A stretch of DNA of 64,000 nt from an uncultured Bacilli bacterium (GCA_934129885.1 CAKOWU010000008.1:28879-92878), one strand, 5' to 3'; shown: positions 16,791-24,856, counted from the stretch's first letter. Program-made: numbers and translations. Notes: a model not told the origin generated them from the letters alone.

Positions 16791-17999
16791 CTATACTTTA
16801 GCACCTTTTTTGTGCCTTTTATATAGTTTCGACAAAGTTAGAATTAATATGAGAATAAGCAATAATATTAGTGAAAATGTTTTATATAGACTGTTACCTT
16901 TTTCTGTGTCTATTGTAAGATTGTTACTGGTAAGTTTAGGCACCGTTATATTTTCTTTTGGCACAATAGTCTCTCCTAAAACTTCTAAGGTAGTTTCTTT
17001 TTCTGGTATTTGATTGAGTGTTTCATTTACTTTAATATTTTTAGTATCTACACCGCTAGTGGGTTCATTTGTCTCTTGATTTTCTGTGTTGTTTTCTAAA
17101 GCTATGATATTTTCTATAGGAACCGTTATATATTCTCTTTGTCTATACGAATAATAATCCTTATAGTCTTCTTCGTCATAAAGTATATAGTCATCAACTA
17201 AAGAGGCTGTGTAGATGCCATAGTATTCCTTTTCTAAAGCATAAGTCCTATATTCATTTTGGCATTTCCTATATCTTAAAACCTTGCCCTCATCCTTCAT
17301 CAAAAAAGTATCTTTTACAGTCATTGGCGCTATAGTATAATAATCATCCATTTTTATAGGCGTATTGTGATAACCCTCAGCTGTTATAGTACCCCAGCCA
17401 TTAAAACCGGTAATCATATTCGTATAATGTTCATCATCCGCATAACCATCAATAGTTATATATACCAAATCTACAGTGCTATGGGATTGAGCCTCAAATA
17501 ATTTAACATCTAACTCATCAGCATCATATGCTCTGTCTAAATGAAAAATTAAAAAATCATACGTGCTATCAGGATCTAATGTAGTACTTACCATTTCATC
17601 ATGACTATATATGGCGGCACTTTTATAAGAATAATCGCCCTCTATTTTTACCGTAACCTTATTAACGGGTTTAGCCTTTTTATAATGATAAAATTCCTTT
17701 GTTTCAACTTCGTATTCGGAGCTTTCCTCTATAGGTTCATCACTCCACTGTGTGCATACTCTTGTGGTATCTTCAGTATCAATAAAAGGATATTCCAAAG
17801 AAGCAGTGCCATAGGGCCCTAAAGCCTTATTATATTTATAATAATTATATCTTCTCTCTTTTCTTACATCAATTAAATCACTAGAAATTGGTTCTTTCTC
17901 AGTGTATTCACCCCAGTCGCTCCACTGGGTATAACTAGCGGCCGAAGCATTCAAACAAAAACAAAATGACAATACTACAATCAAAAATATTTTTTTCAT
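16791..17999 (-). CDS. membrane-anchored exported protein of unknown function, WSDW motif
   Basis: A 402-residue protein with a signal peptide (cleavage likely after NASAAS), a ~340-residue exported part and a C-terminal membrane helix (about 372-392) followed by a basic tail, KLYKRHKKGAKV. The N-terminal part has YTQWSDWGEY and a second TQWSDEPIEE stretch, similar in flavour to thrombospondin type 1 repeats, with many tyrosines. No LPXTG sorting signal. It is first in an operon with the SpoIIAA-like and sigma genes, so a role in sporulation or in sensing is possible. I do not recognise the family. Confidence 0.65.
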   Translation of the reverse strand: MKKIFLIVVLSFCFCLNASAASYTQWSDWGEYTEKEPISSDLIDVRKERRYNYYKYNKALGPYGTASLEYPFIDTEDTTRVCTQWSDEPIEESSEYEVETKEFYHYKKAKPVNKVTVKIEGDYSYKSAAIYSHDEMVSTTLDPDSTYDFLIFHLDRAYDADELDVKLFEAQSHSTVDLVYITIDGYADDEHYTNMITGFNGWGTITAEGYHNTPIKMDDYYTIAPMTVKDTFLMKDEGKVLRYRKCQNEYRTYALEKEYYGIYTASLVDDYILYDEEDYKDYYSYRQREYITVPIENIIALENNTENQETNEPTSGVDTKNIKVNETLNQIPEKETTLEVLGETIVPKENITVPKLTSNNLTIDTEKGNSLYKTFSLILLLILILILTLSKLYKRHKKGAKV

Positions 18000-18142
18000 G
18001 TTTTCCTCCTTTTAAATAATTTTGACATTTCTCCCCCGCAAGTAATATACAACATTTTAAAAGAAAAATCTGCATTTTTAAGGCAAGTTTTTAATTTTAC
18101 AAATTGTCCTAAAAGCAAGGGCAAATTTACCAAATTGACGCC

Positions 18143-18173
18143 AAAAAAAGAACAAATTTAGGTAATTTGTTCT
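18143..18173 (-). terminator. terminator of rnc-yebC
   Basis: Minus-strand hairpin AGAACAAATT-ACCTA-AATTTGTTCT followed by a run of seven T. It overlaps the end of yebC. Confidence 0.8.
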
Positions 18174-18888
18174 ATAAATTTACATTATGATATACGTGCT
18201 GAACATCTTCAACATCATCAAGCATAGTAAGTAACTTCTCAAAAGTTTCTAAATTTTCTCCAGTAAGTGTAACTTTCTCTTTTGCGATGTAAGTAATTTC
18301 ATCCATATCAAACTCTACATTAGGAAGTTTTGTCGTAATAGCTTCTTTAATATTAAATAGTTCAGTTGGCTTACCATAGACAATTATCTCGCCATTTTCT
18401 TCTTCAATATCCTCGATATCAGCATCGCCCTCAATTAAAGCATCCATGGTTTCTTCTTCAGTTAAACCTTTAAAGCTAACAATACATACATGGTCATACA
18501 TGTAATTTACTGAACCTTGTGCTCCCATCTTTACATGACACTTATTCATAACAGCTTTAATACTGCTTACAGATCTGTTTACATTATCAGTTAAACAAGA
18601 TACTATTAAAGTAGAACCGTTTGGTCCAAATAATTCATAATTATTTTCAACATATGTTTCGTCAGCACCACTATTAACCTTGTCAATGGCTCTATTTATA
18701 ATATCGCTTGGTACTTGTTCTTTTTTAGCTTTATCTACTAATCTTTTTAAAGCACTGTTGCTTTCTAATTCAGTACCACCTGATTTAGCCGCTTGGTATA
18801 TCTCTCTTGCGTACATTGAATATAATTTTGCTTTGGCCGCTCCTGTCTTTTGGATACTAGCCTTTCTTACTTCATATGCTCTTCCCAC
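18172..18888 (-). CDS. YebC/PmpR-family DNA-binding or translation factor
   Basis: A 238-residue protein with the YebC signature regions: MGRAYEVRKASIQKTGAAKAKLYS at the start (GRAYEVRKASIQKT), KKEQVPSDIINRAIDK, the glycine-rich YELFGPNGSTLIVSCLTDN and the MGAQGSVNYMYDH block. YebC proteins are reported as transcription regulators, and YebC2-type members as factors easing ribosome stalling. The N-terminal variant GRAYEVRKAS (not AGHSKWANIKH) resembles the YeeN/YebC2 branch. It follows rnc by one base, so the two are coexpressed. Confidence 0.92.
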   Translation of the reverse strand: MGRAYEVRKASIQKTGAAKAKLYSMYAREIYQAAKSGGTELESNSALKRLVDKAKKEQVPSDIINRAIDKVNSGADETYVENNYELFGPNGSTLIVSCLTDNVNRSVSSIKAVMNKCHVKMGAQGSVNYMYDHVCIVSFKGLTEEETMDALIEGDADIEDIEEENGEIIVYGKPTELFNIKEAITTKLPNVEFDMDEITYIAKEKVTLTGENLETFEKLLTMLDDVEDVQHVYHNVNL

Positions 18889-18889
18889 A

Positions 18890-19558
18890 CTACATTCCTC
18901 CTTTTTGGGCTTTTTTCAAAGCATCTTTAGCTGCTTCTTGTTCCGCAGCCTTTTTACTATGGGCAGTCCCTTTACCATATACTATGCCATCCACTAAAAC
19001 TTCAAAAGTAAACTCTTTATTGTGGGCAGGCCCAGTTTCAGATACCATATTATACTCTAAACTTCTTTTATCTGTTTGAACATACTCTTGCAAAGCAGAT
19101 TTATAATCATCAAAGAAGTCTATTTCGTGTTTTTCTATTAGGGGAATTACGTTTTCCTTTATATATTTTCTTGCCATATCTATACCCTGATCTAGATATA
19201 TAGCACCTAGAAATGACTCAAATACATCTGATACAATAGCCTTACTCTTACGGCCACCACTTTCTTCTTCGCCTTTACCTAATTTTAAGTATTTACTTAA
19301 ATCTAGTTTTTTTGCAAACTCATATAGTGCAGTCTCACAAACATAGTGAGCACGAAGTTTTGTAAGTTTACCTTCATCTTCATCTATCTTATTATAAAGA
19401 TAATCACTCATTATAAGTTCCAAAACAGCGTCGCCTAAAAACTCTAATCTTTCATAGCTCTCTACTTTATTTTCATTCGCATATGAGGTATGAGTAAATG
19501 CTGTTTCATAGAGTCCCATATTATTTGGTTTTATTCCTAATTTTTCTAATAATTCCAC
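18890..19558 (-). CDS. rnc: ribonuclease III
   Basis: The double-strand-specific endonuclease of rRNA and mRNA processing. The 222-residue protein has the signature ERLEFLGDAVLELIMS with the metal-binding E and D, the second acidic pair in SDVFESFLGAIYLDQG, and the C-terminal double-stranded RNA-binding domain ending AHSKKAAEQEAAKDALKKA. All catalytic residues are present. yebC follows at once. In many Bacillota rnc is next to smc and ftsY; here it is not. Confidence 0.97.
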   Translation of the reverse strand: MELLEKLGIKPNNMGLYETAFTHTSYANENKVESYERLEFLGDAVLELIMSDYLYNKIDEDEGKLTKLRAHYVCETALYEFAKKLDLSKYLKLGKGEEESGGRKSKAIVSDVFESFLGAIYLDQGIDMARKYIKENVIPLIEKHEIDFFDDYKSALQEYVQTDKRSLEYNMVSETGPAHNKEFTFEVLVDGIVYGKGTAHSKKAAEQEAAKDALKKAQKGGM

Positions 19559-19619
19559 TTAAAATCACCGAAAGTATTATATCACTTTTAATTTATTTTG
19601 TACACCGTAAAATTTGCAC

Positions 19620-19648
19620 TTGACATACGCTTTTATTTCATGTAGAAT
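19620..19648 (+). promoter_or_regulatory. promoter of tRNA-Ser
   Basis: TTGACA (19620-19625), 17 bases, TAGAAT (19643-19648), placed 15 bases before the tRNA 5' end. Near-consensus and strong, as expected for a tRNA gene. Confidence 0.85.
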
Positions 19649-19663
19649 TAAATACGTAAGTTT

Positions 19664-19754
19664 GGAGTGATACTCAAGAGGCTGAAGAGGCGCCCCTGCT
19701 AAGGGTGTAGGTCGGGCAACTGGCGCGAGGGTTCAAATCCCTCTCACTCCGCCA
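19664..19754 (+). tRNA. tRNA-Ser (anticodon GCT)
   Basis: A 91-base class II tRNA with encoded CCA. The acceptor stem GGAGTGA pairs with TCACTCC, the T-loop is GGTTCAAATCC, the anticodon loop reads CTGCTAA, and a long variable arm (GTGTAGGTCGGGCAACTGGCGC region) is typical of serine tRNAs. It reads AGC and AGT codons. Confidence 0.95.
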
Positions 19755-19764
19755 TTATGAATTT

Positions 19765-19794
19765 AAACCTTGGTTTTGCCAAGGTTTTTATTTT
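19765..19794 (+). terminator. terminator of tRNA-Ser
   Basis: AAACCTTGG-TTTTG-CCAAGGTTT followed by TTATTTT, 10 bases after the tRNA. Confidence 0.85.
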
Positions 19795-20382
19795 AATTAA
19801 GCATAAAATATAGAGCAAATAAACACCAAATTAAATATGGTATCTGAAGTATTTCTGCCTTTTTACCTATTTTAATCATAAAATTACAATAAGAGTTACA
19901 AGCTATATAATCGCACATCTTCTTAATTTCAAAGTGAAAAATATTATAGACCATAAAACATTAAAAAATAAATTTATATAGTATATAAAAGGTACTTTTT
20001 TGAAACTACATAAGCACTAATACCAATCAGTAAATAGTCCACACTACAGGAAAAAGCCCCTCAGGTGGCGATATTACTGACTCAATTAACGTTTTATAGT
20101 CATTAGTATTTATAAGCAAGGATACAATAATACTTATTATAGGTGGGATACTAATATTTAAGGCTATTTTTTTATAAAAATATGATATATTTAAATAGAA
20201 AGATAGATGATAGATTATTATACTAATGTTTCAGAATTAAAAGAAGCTTTATTAAATGATGAATAATTATAAAATTAAATATTCAAAATAATTTAAAAAA
20301 TCGTGGTCTAAAACTGTTGTGAGGTACATCCTCTTTTTTTGTTTTATAGAGTGTTTCATTAAATAAACATATTTTGGTGTAG
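19795..20382. other. gene-free AT-rich stretch
   Basis: About 590 bases without a supported gene. A 19-codon open stretch near 20207-20264 (ending SELKEALLNDE) is followed by a stop and may be the tail of a decayed gene. It has no clear ribosome-binding site. Nothing else is recognised. Confidence 0.4.
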
Positions 20383-20418
20383 ATAAAAAATAAAGCAACC
20401 ACAAAGGATCACTTTATT
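20383..20418 (-). terminator. terminator after the histidine kinase gene
   Basis: Minus-strand stem AATAAAG...CTTTATT with further inner pairing, followed by TTTTTT. It overlaps the end of the kinase gene. Confidence 0.6.
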
Positions 20419-21674
20419 ATAAAACTTATGCCAATTTTCTTTTCGTTTCTGACAGTTATTTCATAACCTAGTAGGGAAACGGTTTTCTTAACTATCGAAA
20501 GTCCAAGACCGAACTGACCTTTTACGCCTTTTTTATAAGGCGTGAAAATGTCATTTAATATTGTCTCATCAATATTAGGACCATCATTATATAAAATTAT
20601 CTGATGATTTTTCACCGTTATCTTAATATTTTTATCTGCATATCGCATAAAATTACTCAAAATATTATCGATAATAGCTTCCCACATATCTAGTGAGCCA
20701 TTAAAGATCGTCTTTTTATCGGCAATAACAACGTTCCATTTGATATCTGGACGTGCTACTTTAAACTTAGCTGCCGAAGACGAAATGATATCTACAATAT
20801 TAATTGTATCGTATTTGTAGTTATCAGCATTTTTCATATAGGTTAATTTGTTTAAATATAGTAAGGAGTGTACTTTTATTTCTAATTTTTTTACCTCTTG
20901 TTTGATAATGGCTAAACCAGATTTTTCGTCTTCCATGCCATCTTCTATCGCTTCTACGTAAGATTTTATAACTGTGAGAGGGGTTTTAAAATCGTGAGAA
21001 ATATTTTGATACATTTGATTTTTATATTCTTCTTGCTTTTGCAAAGTCACTTTCATATCATCAATCGCATAGGATAAATCTGTTATCTCATCATCAAACT
21101 TATAGGGCATTTTAACATTATAATTGTCGTCGTCCAAATGCAAAGCCTTATCTTTAAGTTTCTTTATTCTAATAGCCAGTACCCTAGTCCAAAGTGCTAC
21201 AATAAGCAAAATAATGAGTAAGGTAATTAGTAGGGCTGGTACTAGCGATCTCAAAATATCTTTTTTCATTTGAACAATATAATCGTCGTCTGTAATGGCT
21301 ACTTTGTAATAGCCACTAGCATCATTTTTAGTATTATAATAGTAGGTTTTTCCTTGGTAATCAAGCTTACCATAGGGGTGTTTTATTTCTTTCAAAATTC
21401 GTTTAGTGGACATTTGAGTTATATGAGATAAATTATTTGAACTTGATACTTCATTATCTATAACAAATATATATGCGATATTCTCTTCAAGACTACTACT
21501 AGAGATATCACTTCTTACGACATCAAGTGGTAATTTCAAATCATTATATAACTTATTTTCGTATATAGGAATAAGAGCTTTAGGTAATACTATCGCAACC
21601 GCGACATAAATAACCAAAAACATAATAATTACAATTGTTACTACTTGCCTATATATACTATGTTTTAGTTTCAT
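20409..21674 (-). CDS. two-component sensor histidine kinase
   Basis: A 421-residue membrane kinase. Membrane helices at about residues 10-32 and 141-164 flank a ~105-residue extracytoplasmic sensor; a HAMP linker follows. The dimerisation domain has NISHDFKTPLTVIKSYV with the phosphorylated H227, and the ATP-binding domain has an N-box (WEAIIDNILSNFMRYA) and a glycine box (KGQFGLGLSIVKK). All key residues are present. The gene overlaps the response regulator stop by 4 bases. The signal is unknown; the gene context gives no hint. Confidence 0.93.
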   Translation of the reverse strand: MKLKHSIYRQVVTIVIIMFLVIYVAVAIVLPKALIPIYENKLYNDLKLPLDVVRSDISSSSLEENIAYIFVIDNEVSSSNNLSHITQMSTKRILKEIKHPYGKLDYQGKTYYYNTKNDASGYYKVAITDDDYIVQMKKDILRSLVPALLITLLIILLIVALWTRVLAIRIKKLKDKALHLDDDNYNVKMPYKFDDEITDLSYAIDDMKVTLQKQEEYKNQMYQNISHDFKTPLTVIKSYVEAIEDGMEDEKSGLAIIKQEVKKLEIKVHSLLYLNKLTYMKNADNYKYDTINIVDIISSSAAKFKVARPDIKWNVVIADKKTIFNGSLDMWEAIIDNILSNFMRYADKNIKITVKNHQIILYNDGPNIDETILNDIFTPYKKGVKGQFGLGLSIVKKTVSLLGYEITVRNEKKIGISFIIK

Positions 21675-22324
21675 ACTAACCTATATCCATATCCATAAAT
21701 GGTATTAATTCTAAGTTTTGGCATTTTCTTTCTAAGCCTTCTGACTAGATCATCAACCGCTCTGTCATTACCAAAGAAATTATCTTGCCAAACATGATTT
21801 AGTATTTGATCTCTGCTTAAAGATTTATTTTTATTATTAAGAAGTAATACAAGTAAATCAAACTCTAAAGTAGTAAGCAAAATCTCGTTTTCATTTTCAT
21901 TTACAAGTCTTTTATCAATATCAACAGTATAATCATTATACAAAACCTTTTCCGTTATCGCACTATAAGTCCTTTTTATAATATTATTAACTCTAAGCAC
22001 AAGTTCTTTTGGAGAATATGGTTTCGTAACATAATCATCACTACCAAGTTCAAGCCCAATAATTTTATCTAAATCTTGATCTCTTGCCGAAGTAAATATA
22101 ACAGGTACGGGTCCGCTTTCTCTTATTTTTTTTATTAAATCGTATCCGCTAATCTCATCTCCTAGCATGATATCGAGTATCCATAAATTAACTTTATCAG
22201 TTATGTGATTTAAAGCATCGGTACCGTTAAAATACTGAACTACTTCATACCCTTCTTTCTCTAAATAAGATTTAATCAAATTATTAAGGTTTACTTCATC
22301 TTCAACTAAACAAATTTTGTACAT
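21671..22324 (-). CDS. OmpR/PhoB-family response regulator
   Basis: A 217-residue regulator: receiver domain with the acidic pair VEDE, the phosphorylated Asp in LWILDIML, the switch residue in VIFTSARD and the lysine in DDYVTKPYSPKEL, then a winged-helix DNA-binding domain (TTLEFDLLVLLLNNKNKSLS... RAVDDLVRRLRKKM). The start at 22324 is placed after GAGGCG; an ATG five codons upstream lacks a site. It precedes and overlaps its kinase gene. A leader with a hairpin and a minimal ATG-TAG frame lies upstream. Confidence 0.93.
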   Translation of the reverse strand: MYKICLVEDEVNLNNLIKSYLEKEGYEVVQYFNGTDALNHITDKVNLWILDIMLGDEISGYDLIKKIRESGPVPVIFTSARDQDLDKIIGLELGSDDYVTKPYSPKELVLRVNNIIKRTYSAITEKVLYNDYTVDIDKRLVNENENEILLTTLEFDLLVLLLNNKNKSLSRDQILNHVWQDNFFGNDRAVDDLVRRLRKKMPKLRINTIYGYGYRLV

Positions 22325-22369
22325 ATTTCTTCGCCTCATCTAAAGTATAACACTATTACATTTTTATTT

Positions 22370-22408
22370 CTACATCTACCGCCTCCTTTAGAGTTATTTC
22401 CTAACTCT
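22370..22408 (-). promoter_or_regulatory. hairpin plus start-stop minimal frame in the response-regulator leader
   Basis: On the minus strand a perfect hairpin AGAGTTA-GGAAA-TAACTCT (22408-22390) is followed by a strong Shine-Dalgarno site, GGAGGCGG (22386-22379), and ATGTAG (22375-22370), an initiation codon directly followed by a stop. It lies ~45 bases before the regulator start. This could be a translational control element or a chance arrangement. Confidence 0.35.
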
Positions 22409-22470
22409 GAATTAATGATACAAAATAATTGTGTATATAATTTGATAAAATTATGGGAAATTGTGAAAAC

Positions 22471-22493
22471 AAAAAAAGATAGAAAACTACCTT
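22471..22493 (-). terminator. terminator of the phosphorylase-like gene
   Basis: Minus-strand AAGGTAG-TTTT-CTATCTT followed by TTTTT; overlaps the stop codon. Confidence 0.75.
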
Positions 22494-23731
22494 ACTATAT
22501 CATATATAATAGTTGGTTTTTCTACCCTCTCATCACTATATACAAAACATTCATAAATAGATTTTAAAGCCAAATCTTGTTTATCATAGTAAACCGTAAC
22601 TAACTCATCATCAGTAGTTACATAGTCTCCTACCGTCTTGTGCAGTTTAAAGCCTACACCATTATTAATATTTTTCTCGTCTGATCCGCCAAGTTCTTTT
22701 GTAAGGGCGCATAAACGGTGTAAATTAATACCACATATATAACCGGTTCCCAAAGATTTTAAAGAAAGCTTTTTTGCAGAAAGTGTAACACTATCTAAAT
22801 TTCCTTTTTGATACTCTATAATTTCCTTAAACTTATCATAGCCTGATGTATTTTCAAGAGCATTTTCGATATACTCGATAGACTCTTCCACGGGTGTATC
22901 TTTATCTAATGAAAGCATTAATGAACCTAAATTAATTATATATTCATTAAGTTCTTTAGTACCGTTTCCTTTTAAAGTATCAATTACCTCTAATATTTCT
23001 AGACTATTACCTATGTTTTTGCCCAGCGGCATATTTTGATTAGTTAAAACACATATAATCTTTTTCCCATTCAAGTGACCAATTTTTATTATTATATCAG
23101 CAGCTTTTCTAGCATCCTCTAAATTTGTAATAAAACCATCTAAACCTATTTTTATATCAAGTACTATTGTATTAGAATTAGAAATTAAAAGTTTACAAAG
23201 AGTATTTACAATTACTAAAGGCAAAGAAACTAAATTGTTTTTTATCGCAAGATTAAATATTTTTTTATTAAGAGGGCAAACATTCTCTCCTTGTACTACA
23301 AAAGCGGCCTTCTTATCTTCCATTTGTTTAATAACTTCATCAGTAGAGAGTTCTAACTGTATTCCGTCAATTGCCCCAAGTCTTAAAGCATTACCAGCAT
23401 TATCACTTTCACTAATATTTAATGTTTTAACTCCCATAGATGAAAGTAATGGCACCAATATTAATGAAGACTTATCCATAATATTATCTGTAGAATATTC
23501 ATCAATAGTTCTAAAAGGGAACTCTAACGTATCCCCGTTATGCACCAAAATGTCTACGAAATCCGCAATTTCCTTTTCAGTCATATCATTCTCACGTATG
23601 GCTTCCAAAAATTTTTTCATAGTATCGTCATCAATTTCTGAGGCCGCATAACCTAAAATAATAGTCTCAACATCTGATTTATGAAGTTCTAAGCCTTTAT
23701 ATTTATTATTAATTATCTCTAATGTATCCAT
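22487..23731 (-). CDS. pyrimidine-nucleoside phosphorylase homologue with degenerate active site
   Basis: A 414-residue protein that aligns end to end with thymidine/pyrimidine-nucleoside phosphorylases (DeoA/Pdp), including the C-terminal LGTGYICGINLHRL...VGDYVTTDDELVTVYY domain. The catalytic motifs are not kept. The phosphate-binding KHSTGGVGD is EYSTDNIMD (residues 78-86), the family signature SGRGLGHTGGTxDKLE is SESDNAGNALRLGAI (about 107-121) and DVKTGAGAF is DIKIGLDGF (192-200). Normal enzymes split thymidine or uridine with phosphate. This one is probably inactive or has a changed function. The frame is fully open. Confidence 0.8.
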   Translation of the reverse strand: MDTLEIINNKYKGLELHKSDVETIILGYAASEIDDDTMKKFLEAIRENDMTEKEIADFVDILVHNGDTLEFPFRTIDEYSTDNIMDKSSLILVPLLSSMGVKTLNISESDNAGNALRLGAIDGIQLELSTDEVIKQMEDKKAAFVVQGENVCPLNKKIFNLAIKNNLVSLPLVIVNTLCKLLISNSNTIVLDIKIGLDGFITNLEDARKAADIIIKIGHLNGKKIICVLTNQNMPLGKNIGNSLEILEVIDTLKGNGTKELNEYIINLGSLMLSLDKDTPVEESIEYIENALENTSGYDKFKEIIEYQKGNLDSVTLSAKKLSLKSLGTGYICGINLHRLCALTKELGGSDEKNINNGVGFKLHKTVGDYVTTDDELVTVYYDKQDLALKSIYECFVYSDERVEKPTIIYDIVR

Positions 23732-23837
23732 AAAAATTCTCCTTTGGTATGTAAAACATCAATTAATATATATTATAACATCAAACTACCTTATAAGCAC
23801 AAATAAATTTGTAAATTTTGTACTTGAATAGAATAAA

Positions 23838-23855
23838 AAGGTAGAACACTACCTT
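23838..23855 (-). terminator. terminator of the rubrerythrin gene
   Basis: Minus-strand AAGGTAG-TGTT-CTACCTT followed by TTTAT, right after the stop codon. Confidence 0.75.
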
Positions 23856-24408
23856 AATAATTTTCATTTTTAATTTCAAAATATGATTGTGGATGTGCAC
23901 ATACAGGACAAACCATAGGTGCTTTTTCACCATAATGTACGTGACCACAGTTACGACATACCCACATTTTTGGTGATTCTGATTTAAATACTTTTTCTTC
24001 TTTAACGCTTTCAAGTAATTTTAAATATCTTTCTTCATGATGTTTCTCTATTTTTCCTACTTCTTCAAATAAATACGCAATTCTATCAAAACCTTCTTCT
24101 TTGGCTGTTTTAGCAAACTCTTTATACATGTCAGTCCACTCATAATTTTCGCCTTCCGCAGCCATTTTTAGTGCTTCCATAGTATTTACTTTTAGACTAT
24201 CTTTAATATCTCCGCCAAATAATAACTTAAGCCATAATTTAGCATGTTCTTTTTCGTTATTAGCGGTTTCTTCAAAGATAGAAGCAATTTGCTGATATCC
24301 TTCGCTTTTAGCCGTACTAGCAAAATATGTATATTTATTTCTTGCCTGACTTTCTCCGGCGAATGCCGCAAGTAAATTGTTTTCTGTTTTGCTTCCTTTT
24401 AATTCCAT
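23854..24408 (-). CDS. rubrerythrin
   Basis: A 184-residue peroxide-reducing diiron protein of anaerobes. The ferritin-like domain has the paired metal motifs GESQARNKY, EETANNEKEHAK and EEVGKIEKHHEERY. The C-terminal rubredoxin-like domain has CRNCGHVHYGEKAPMVCPVC with the four iron ligands. It protects against hydrogen peroxide using reducing power from rubredoxin or similar. It is transcribed alone from the promoter at 24448-24476. The organism is therefore probably an anaerobe meeting some oxygen. Confidence 0.96.
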   Translation of the reverse strand: MELKGSKTENNLLAAFAGESQARNKYTYFASTAKSEGYQQIASIFEETANNEKEHAKLWLKLLFGGDIKDSLKVNTMEALKMAAEGENYEWTDMYKEFAKTAKEEGFDRIAYLFEEVGKIEKHHEERYLKLLESVKEEKVFKSESPKMWVCRNCGHVHYGEKAPMVCPVCAHPQSYFEIKNENY

Positions 24409-24447
24409 AATAAATCCTCCTTCACGTAATTGTTCATTACAGATAAC

Positions 24448-24476
24448 AGTATATCATTTTTATCACATTATCACAA
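24448..24476 (-). promoter_or_regulatory. promoter of the rubrerythrin gene
   Basis: Minus strand TTGTGA (24476-24471), 17 bases, TATACT (24453-24448). The stretch TGATAATGTGATAA next to the -35 box could be a regulator site, but no clear PerR box is seen. Confidence 0.6.
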
Positions 24477-24566
24477 TAAAAACTAAAGCAATCAACAAAA
24501 AAAATTGTTATGATAATTTCTTAATATACTATCAATTTCCGCTTTTCAGAAACTACACCAAAATCA

Positions 24567-24596
24567 TTGCTTTTAAGCATTGTGCTATGGTATTAT
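24567..24596 (+). promoter_or_regulatory. promoter of the toxin-like peptide mRNA
   Basis: TTGCTT (24567-24572), 18 bases, TATTAT (24591-24596). The predicted transcript start is at about 24603, exactly where the 13-base inverted repeat begins. Confidence 0.65.
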
Positions 24597-24602
24597 GCAT
24601 TT

Positions 24603-24624
24603 GGAACATTTGATAGTTAGATGG
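24603..24624 (+). repeat. 5' arm of two long-range inverted repeats in the toxin-like mRNA
   Basis: GGAACATTTGATA (24603-24615) is the exact complement of TATCAAATGTTCC (24809-24821), and AGTTAGATGG (24615-24624) that of CCATCTAACT (24744-24753). The 5' end of the mRNA can thus pair with its 3' end, as in known type I toxin mRNAs. Confidence 0.8.
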
Positions 24625-24657
24625 ATGCCAAACTCTTTTTTAGAGGGAGGTGATATG

Positions 24658-24729
24658 ATGACAAAGAAGGATTTTTTAATTTCATCTTTGATTATCATAA
24701 TCGTATTATTAATAATTTATACAAAATAA
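24658..24729 (+). CDS. small hydrophobic peptide, candidate type I toxin
   Basis: A 23-residue peptide, MTKKDFLISSLIIIIVLLIIYTK: a basic N-terminus, one membrane helix and a basic end, as in type I toxins. It has a perfect Shine-Dalgarno site (GGAGGTGAT, 24646-24654); an ATG one codon earlier at 24655 is also possible but too close to it. The gene has its own promoter, a 5' end able to pair with the 3' end, a terminator and an antisense promoter reading toward it. No known family was recognised. It could also be a harmless small membrane protein; the RNA layout is the main argument. Confidence 0.6.
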   Translation: MTKKDFLISSLIIIIVLLIIYTK

Positions 24730-24742
24730 ATTATATAAAATC

Positions 24743-24772
24743 ACCATCTAACTCTTCTTTGAATTAGATGGT
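24743..24772. terminator. hairpin in the 3' region of the toxin-like locus
   Basis: ACCATCTAA-N12-TTAGATGGT, a perfect 9-bp stem. On the minus strand it is followed by GATTTTAT and may end the antisense RNA. On the plus strand its left arm is the alternative partner of the mRNA 5' end. Confidence 0.55.
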
Positions 24773-24803
24773 CAAAACAAACTTTTTTGGCAACATCTGA
24801 CAC

Positions 24804-24827
24804 AGGAATATCAAATGTTCCTTTTTT
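24804..24827 (+). terminator. terminator of the toxin-like mRNA
   Basis: AGGAA-TATCAAATG-TTCCT followed by TTTTTT-like T-run (24822-24827). The loop and 3' arm include the 13 bases that pair with the 5' end of the transcript. Confidence 0.65.
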
Positions 24828-24856
24828 ATTTTATGAGGATTTCCTCATCTGTATAC

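Larger units (their letters stand above)
24735..24851 (-). ncRNA. candidate antisense RNA (antitoxin) to the toxin-like mRNA
   Basis: Predicted from a convergent promoter at 24857-24885. The RNA would start near 24851, form a hairpin ATGAGGA-AA-TCCTCAT, and run across the 3' part of the toxin-like mRNA to the stem ACCATCTAA/TTAGATGGT (24743-24772) followed by GATTTTAT. About 100 bases would be complementary to the mRNA. The 3' end is a guess; its U-tract is weak. Confidence 0.5.

Noticed and set aside
18020..18060. Spo0A box (TGTCAAA) upstream of the sigma operon
   Set aside because: One mismatch to TGTCGAA in AT-rich sequence and no second box; too weak to claim.
19795..20382. A structured RNA after tRNA-Ser
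   Set aside because: No tmRNA, RNase P, SRP or 6S signature and no strong promoter or terminator pair found by eye.
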